From contig JAICKZ010000126.1 of the NCBI GenBank assembly GCA_025927665.1, forward strand, positions 1-8,952: 8,952 nt of DNA, given 5' to 3'. The notes under the pieces were generated by a model. That model saw nothing but the letters and a program-made list of their open reading frames with translations. It made no database searches and was not told where the DNA came from. The position numbers and the translations under genes were made by a program. This DNA is from Steroidobacteraceae bacterium (GTDB lineage Bacteria > Pseudomonadota > Gammaproteobacteria > Steroidobacterales > Steroidobacteraceae). Positions 7,007-8,952 of this stretch are shown piece by piece. Position 1 is the stretch's first letter; the number at the start of each line of letters is the position of its first letter.

Positions 7007-7657
7007 TTGAGTACAACAGCGACGATTTTTATTGTTGATGATGATCCGGCTGTGCAGCAATCACTGCGCATGTTGTTTCGTTCCGTGGGCTATCGCACTG
7101 AGGTGTTTAATAGCGCTCAGCAATTTCTTGATGCTTATGATGAGCAATGGATTGGCTGTGTGGTTCTGGATATGCGCATGCCTGGCATGTCGGGACTTGA
7201 GTTGCAACAGAAATTGAACGATCGCCAATCCATCTTGCCCATCATCTTCATGACTGGTCACGGTGATGTGCCCATGGCGGTAGAAGCTATGCAGGGAGGC
7301 GCAATTGATTTCATTCAAAAGCCGTTTAACGATCAGGATTTGATCGATCGTGTCTCGCAAGCAGTCGCCAAAGATTTGCATAATCGCGAAGCATTAAACG
7401 AGAAGAACGAAATTCGTCAACGCTTGAATTCACTGACGCCGCGTGAACATGAAATTCTCGATATGGTGGTCAATGGCAGAGCCAACAAAGTCATTGCCGA
7501 TGACCTGGAGCTTAGTCAGCGAACTGTGGAAATTCATCGCGCTCGTGTCATGGAAAAAATGCAAGCAACGTCGCTGGCGCATTTGGTGCGCATGGTTATT
7601 GCCGCGCAGTCGGGTGAAAGCAGTGATATTGGTGTAACGAGATTGACACGCGCTTAA
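7007..7657 (+). CDS. fixJ: FixJ-type response regulator (receiver plus LuxR HTH)
   Basis: A 216-residue regulator. The receiver domain (about 5-120) has the acidic pair D11/D12, the phosphoacceptor D55 in LDMRMPGM, T83 in MTGHGDVPMAV, and K105-P106. The C-terminal LuxR/FixJ helix-turn-helix runs from LTPREHEIL (about 143-151) through SQRTVEIHRARVMEKM (about 170-185). The MTGHGDVPMAV block is characteristic of the FixJ/TtrR/TodT class rather than NarL. The TTG at 7007 gives the usual FixJ start, MSTTATIFIVDDDP, and has a strong ribosome site; TTG 6980 would add nine residues. It should be phosphorylated by the adjacent kinase and activate transcription. The cbb3 genes or an fnr/fixK-type gene elsewhere are inferred targets. 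The TtrR or TodT subfamily is an alternative, but the cco neighbours favour a FixJ-like role. Confidence 0.92.
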   Translation: MSTTATIFIVDDDPAVQQSLRMLFRSVGYRTEVFNSAQQFLDAYDEQWIGCVVLDMRMPGMSGLELQQKLNDRQSILPIIFMTGHGDVPMAVEAMQGGAIDFIQKPFNDQDLIDRVSQAVAKDLHNREALNEKNEIRQRLNSLTPREHEILDMVVNGRANKVIADDLELSQRTVEIHRARVMEKMQATSLAHLVRMVIAAQSGESSDIGVTRLTRA

Positions 7658-7671
7658 TGCGAGCTTCGCAT
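7657..7671. repeat. Small hairpin immediately after fixJ
   Basis: ATGCGA-GCT-TCGCAT is a perfect six-base inverted repeat with a three-base loop. It begins at the last base of the fixJ stop codon. No T-run follows on either strand, so it does not meet the usual form of an intrinsic terminator. It may mark a weak transcript boundary between fixJ and the transporter gene, or protect a 3' end. Confidence 0.5.
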
Positions 7672-7696
7672 GAGCGAGGTAATAGGTTGATCATTT

Positions 7697-8698
7697 ATGA
7701 GCTGGATGGAAGAGAAACAGTCGGCCTGGTTATATCGACAGGCCGCGCAAGCTGAAACAGATCCACGCATCAGTAAACTGTTTCTGACGTTGGCAGAATC
7801 TGCTGAGCAGCAAGCTGTAATTTGGAAACCAGCAACCGAAGCAGTGTTCGTCCCTGGAATGCGCGCACGTATTGTGGCGATGTTGCTCAAGCGTATTCCA
7901 CCACGACGATTACGTCCCGTCTTGGCGGCAATAAAATTGCGTGGTCTTTCGGCCTACGATACTCCGGCCCCTGGACATGTGATGCCGACTTCATTGACTG
8001 AAGTTGGCAAAAGCCATGGTGGTAATCGTGGCGGTAATTTGCGTGCCGCTGTATTTGGCATTAACGATGGGCTCGTATCCAACGCCTGTTTAATAATGGG
8101 CGTAGCGGGTGCGCAAGTCGGTAATCAATCCATCATTACCACCGGCATTGCAGGTTTGTTGGCGGGCGCATTGTCCATGGCATCTGGCGAATACATTTCC
8201 ATGCGTTCACAACGCGAAATGTTTGAATACCAAATTGGTTTGGAGCGTGAAGAACTCGCTGAGTATCCTGCTGAAGAAGCAGAAGAGCTGGCATTGATCT
8301 ATCAAGCGCGTGGTATGGAGTTAAGTCGTGCACGTGAATTTGCCACCGAATTAATGCGCGATCCTAACCATGCGTTGGACGTATTGTCACGCGAAGAACT
8401 CGGTTTGAATCCTAATGACTTAGGATCACCTTGGGGTGCAGCGATTTACTCCTTCATTTCATTTTCACTGGGTGCGTGTGTTCCAGTGCTGCCCTATTTT
8501 TTTGGTTTGGTGTCGACTCGAGCGTTGATGGTATCTGGTATTGCTACTGCCATCAGTTTGTTTGTCATAGGCATGGCATTAAGTTTGTTTACGGGCCGCG
8601 GCTCGTTGTTGAGTGGCCTGCGCATGCTATTAATCGGCGGTGGCGCCGGACTAATCACTTATTCGATTGGCAACTGGTTGGGCGCGGCAATAGCTTAA
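7697..8698 (+). CDS. VIT1/CCC1-family iron/manganese transporter with ferritin-like N-terminus
   Basis: A 333-residue protein. Residues 1-45 form two predicted helices (EEKQSAWLYRQAA and LAESAEQQAVIW) resembling half of a ferritin-like domain. In the second helix the metal-binding ExxH pattern of ferritin-like proteins reads AxxQ (A36, Q39), so diiron binding there is doubtful. The VIT1/CCC1 domain follows from about residue 112, with FGINDGLVSNACLIMGVAGA (120-139) and ASGEYISMRSQREMFE (162-177). A Glu-rich cytoplasmic metal-binding helical region (about 176-235) and three C-terminal hydrophobic segments (about 248-270, 276-298, 305-330) complete it. The family moves Fe2+ or Mn2+ out of the cytoplasm. 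An in-frame stop at 7688 bounds the start, so ATG 7697 or 7706 is used. It lies 39 bases after fixJ and may be cotranscribed. It is too short in the N-terminal domain to be a standard MbfA. Confidence 0.9.
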   Translation: MSWMEEKQSAWLYRQAAQAETDPRISKLFLTLAESAEQQAVIWKPATEAVFVPGMRARIVAMLLKRIPPRRLRPVLAAIKLRGLSAYDTPAPGHVMPTSLTEVGKSHGGNRGGNLRAAVFGINDGLVSNACLIMGVAGAQVGNQSIITTGIAGLLAGALSMASGEYISMRSQREMFEYQIGLEREELAEYPAEEAEELALIYQARGMELSRAREFATELMRDPNHALDVLSREELGLNPNDLGSPWGAAIYSFISFSLGACVPVLPYFFGLVSTRALMVSGIATAISLFVIGMALSLFTGRGSLLSGLRMLLIGGGAGLITYSIGNWLGAAIA

Positions 8699-8715
8699 GC
8701 GACTCAACTGCCGCG
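8683..8715. terminator. Inverted repeat spanning the convergent gene ends, possible shared terminator
   Basis: CGCGGCA (8683-8689) and TGCCGCG (8709-8715) can pair across a 19-base loop that contains both stop codons, and the loop holds the palindrome GCTTAAGC (8693-8700). The position between two converging genes suits a bidirectional terminator. The large loop and lack of a T-run on either side make this tentative. Confidence 0.35.
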
Positions 8716-8907
8716 TTGACGTCGAATTGAAACTGATTCACCACCAATGCCCCAATTGTCAGTGTCGACTTCGTCGATAACAACTATCGTCGTATGTGGA
8801 TTTTTTCCAAGCACTGACACTAATAAGTTGGTTACACCACTGATCAGTTCGCGCTTTTGTTCGGGTGTGATGCCTTCTCTGGTGATTTTGATATTCACAT
8901 AGGGCAT
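8704..8907 (-). CDS. Tautomerase-superfamily protein (4-oxalocrotonate tautomerase-like)
   Basis: A 67-residue protein beginning Met-Pro, so that Met removal leaves the catalytic N-terminal proline (Pro1) of the tautomerase superfamily. ITPEQKRELISGVT (residues 13-26) forms the usual helix, and NWGIGGESV (51-59) matches the conserved C-terminal block, with Trp at the place of the canonical Phe50. The Arg11 and Arg39 of Pseudomonas 4-oxalocrotonate tautomerase are not evident by hand alignment, so the substrate is uncertain and no aromatic degradation pathway should be assumed. The family usually assembles as a hexamer of such short chains. AGGAA (8914-8918 on the plus strand as TTCCT) lies six bases before the ATG and supports the start. 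The gene converges on the transporter gene with 5 bases between stops, and its promoter is near or beyond the window edge. Confidence 0.9.
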   Translation of the reverse strand: MPYVNIKITREGITPEQKRELISGVTNLLVSVLGKNPHTTIVVIDEVDTDNWGIGGESVSIRRQRGS

Positions 8908-8952
8908 GTTGGGTTCCTGAAAATAATGGCTTGTTTAAGATTCTCGATACAG

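Noticed and set aside
6991..7038. Short out-of-frame ORF starting at ATG 6991 and overlapping the fixJ start
   Set aside because: There is no ribosome site before it, and the G-rich site fits TTG 7007; probably coincidental.
7643..7671. TTGACA at 7643-7648 as the -35 of a promoter for the transporter gene
   Set aside because: The best -10 at normal spacing (TCGCAT at 7666) matches only three of six consensus bases and lies in a hairpin; support is insufficient.

Overview
The window reads as an aerobic or microaerobic proteobacterium, most likely a gammaproteobacterium. This rests on gene content and order (a ccoG-ccoH-ccoI-ccoS row followed by a TauE/SafE-DsbD_2 membrane protein) and on protein motifs. 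No rRNA or other taxonomic marker is present, so the assignment is soft. Coding density is very high, with no gene-free stretch longer than about 100 bases. All genes are on the plus strand except the last one.

Positions 1-5337 form a biogenesis block for the cbb3-type (high-affinity, microaerobic) cytochrome c oxidase. It opens with the 3' end of a small two-helix membrane protein that I do not recognise. Then come ccoG (membrane polyferredoxin, the CcoG cupric reductase family), a very short CcoH/FixH-like protein, ccoI (CPx-type P1B copper ATPase), ccoS (small assembly factor) and a TauE/SafE-DsbD_2 family membrane protein. The first five genes are tightly packed: TTGA overlap between genes 1 and 2, ATGA overlap between ccoI and ccoS, and 24- and 7-base gaps elsewhere. 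They look like one translationally coupled operon. The oxidase subunits themselves (ccoNOQP) are not in the window and may lie just upstream.

Positions 5349-7657 encode a FixL/FixJ-type two-component pair: a soluble kinase with two PAS domains, and a receiver plus LuxR-type HTH regulator. The kinase starts 11 bases after the membrane-protein gene. A reasonable inference is that the pair senses oxygen or redox state and controls the oxidase genes. A histidine in the first PAS domain falls where the FixL haem ligand would be, but neighbouring FixL arginines are not kept.

Positions 7697-8698 encode a VIT1/CCC1-family iron/manganese transporter with a short, degenerate ferritin-like N-terminus. 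Positions 8704-8907 (minus strand) encode a small tautomerase-superfamily enzyme that converges on it, with 5 bases between the stop codons and an inverted repeat spanning both ends.

I found no CRISPR array, insertion sequence, tRNA, rRNA, phage gene or clearly new system. The best second looks are the unknown small membrane protein at the left edge, the shortened CcoH, the unusual FixL sensor domain, and several perfect inverted repeats at or near the fixL and fixJ boundaries. Three genes (ccoG, ccoI, fixJ) appear to use TTG or GTG starts.
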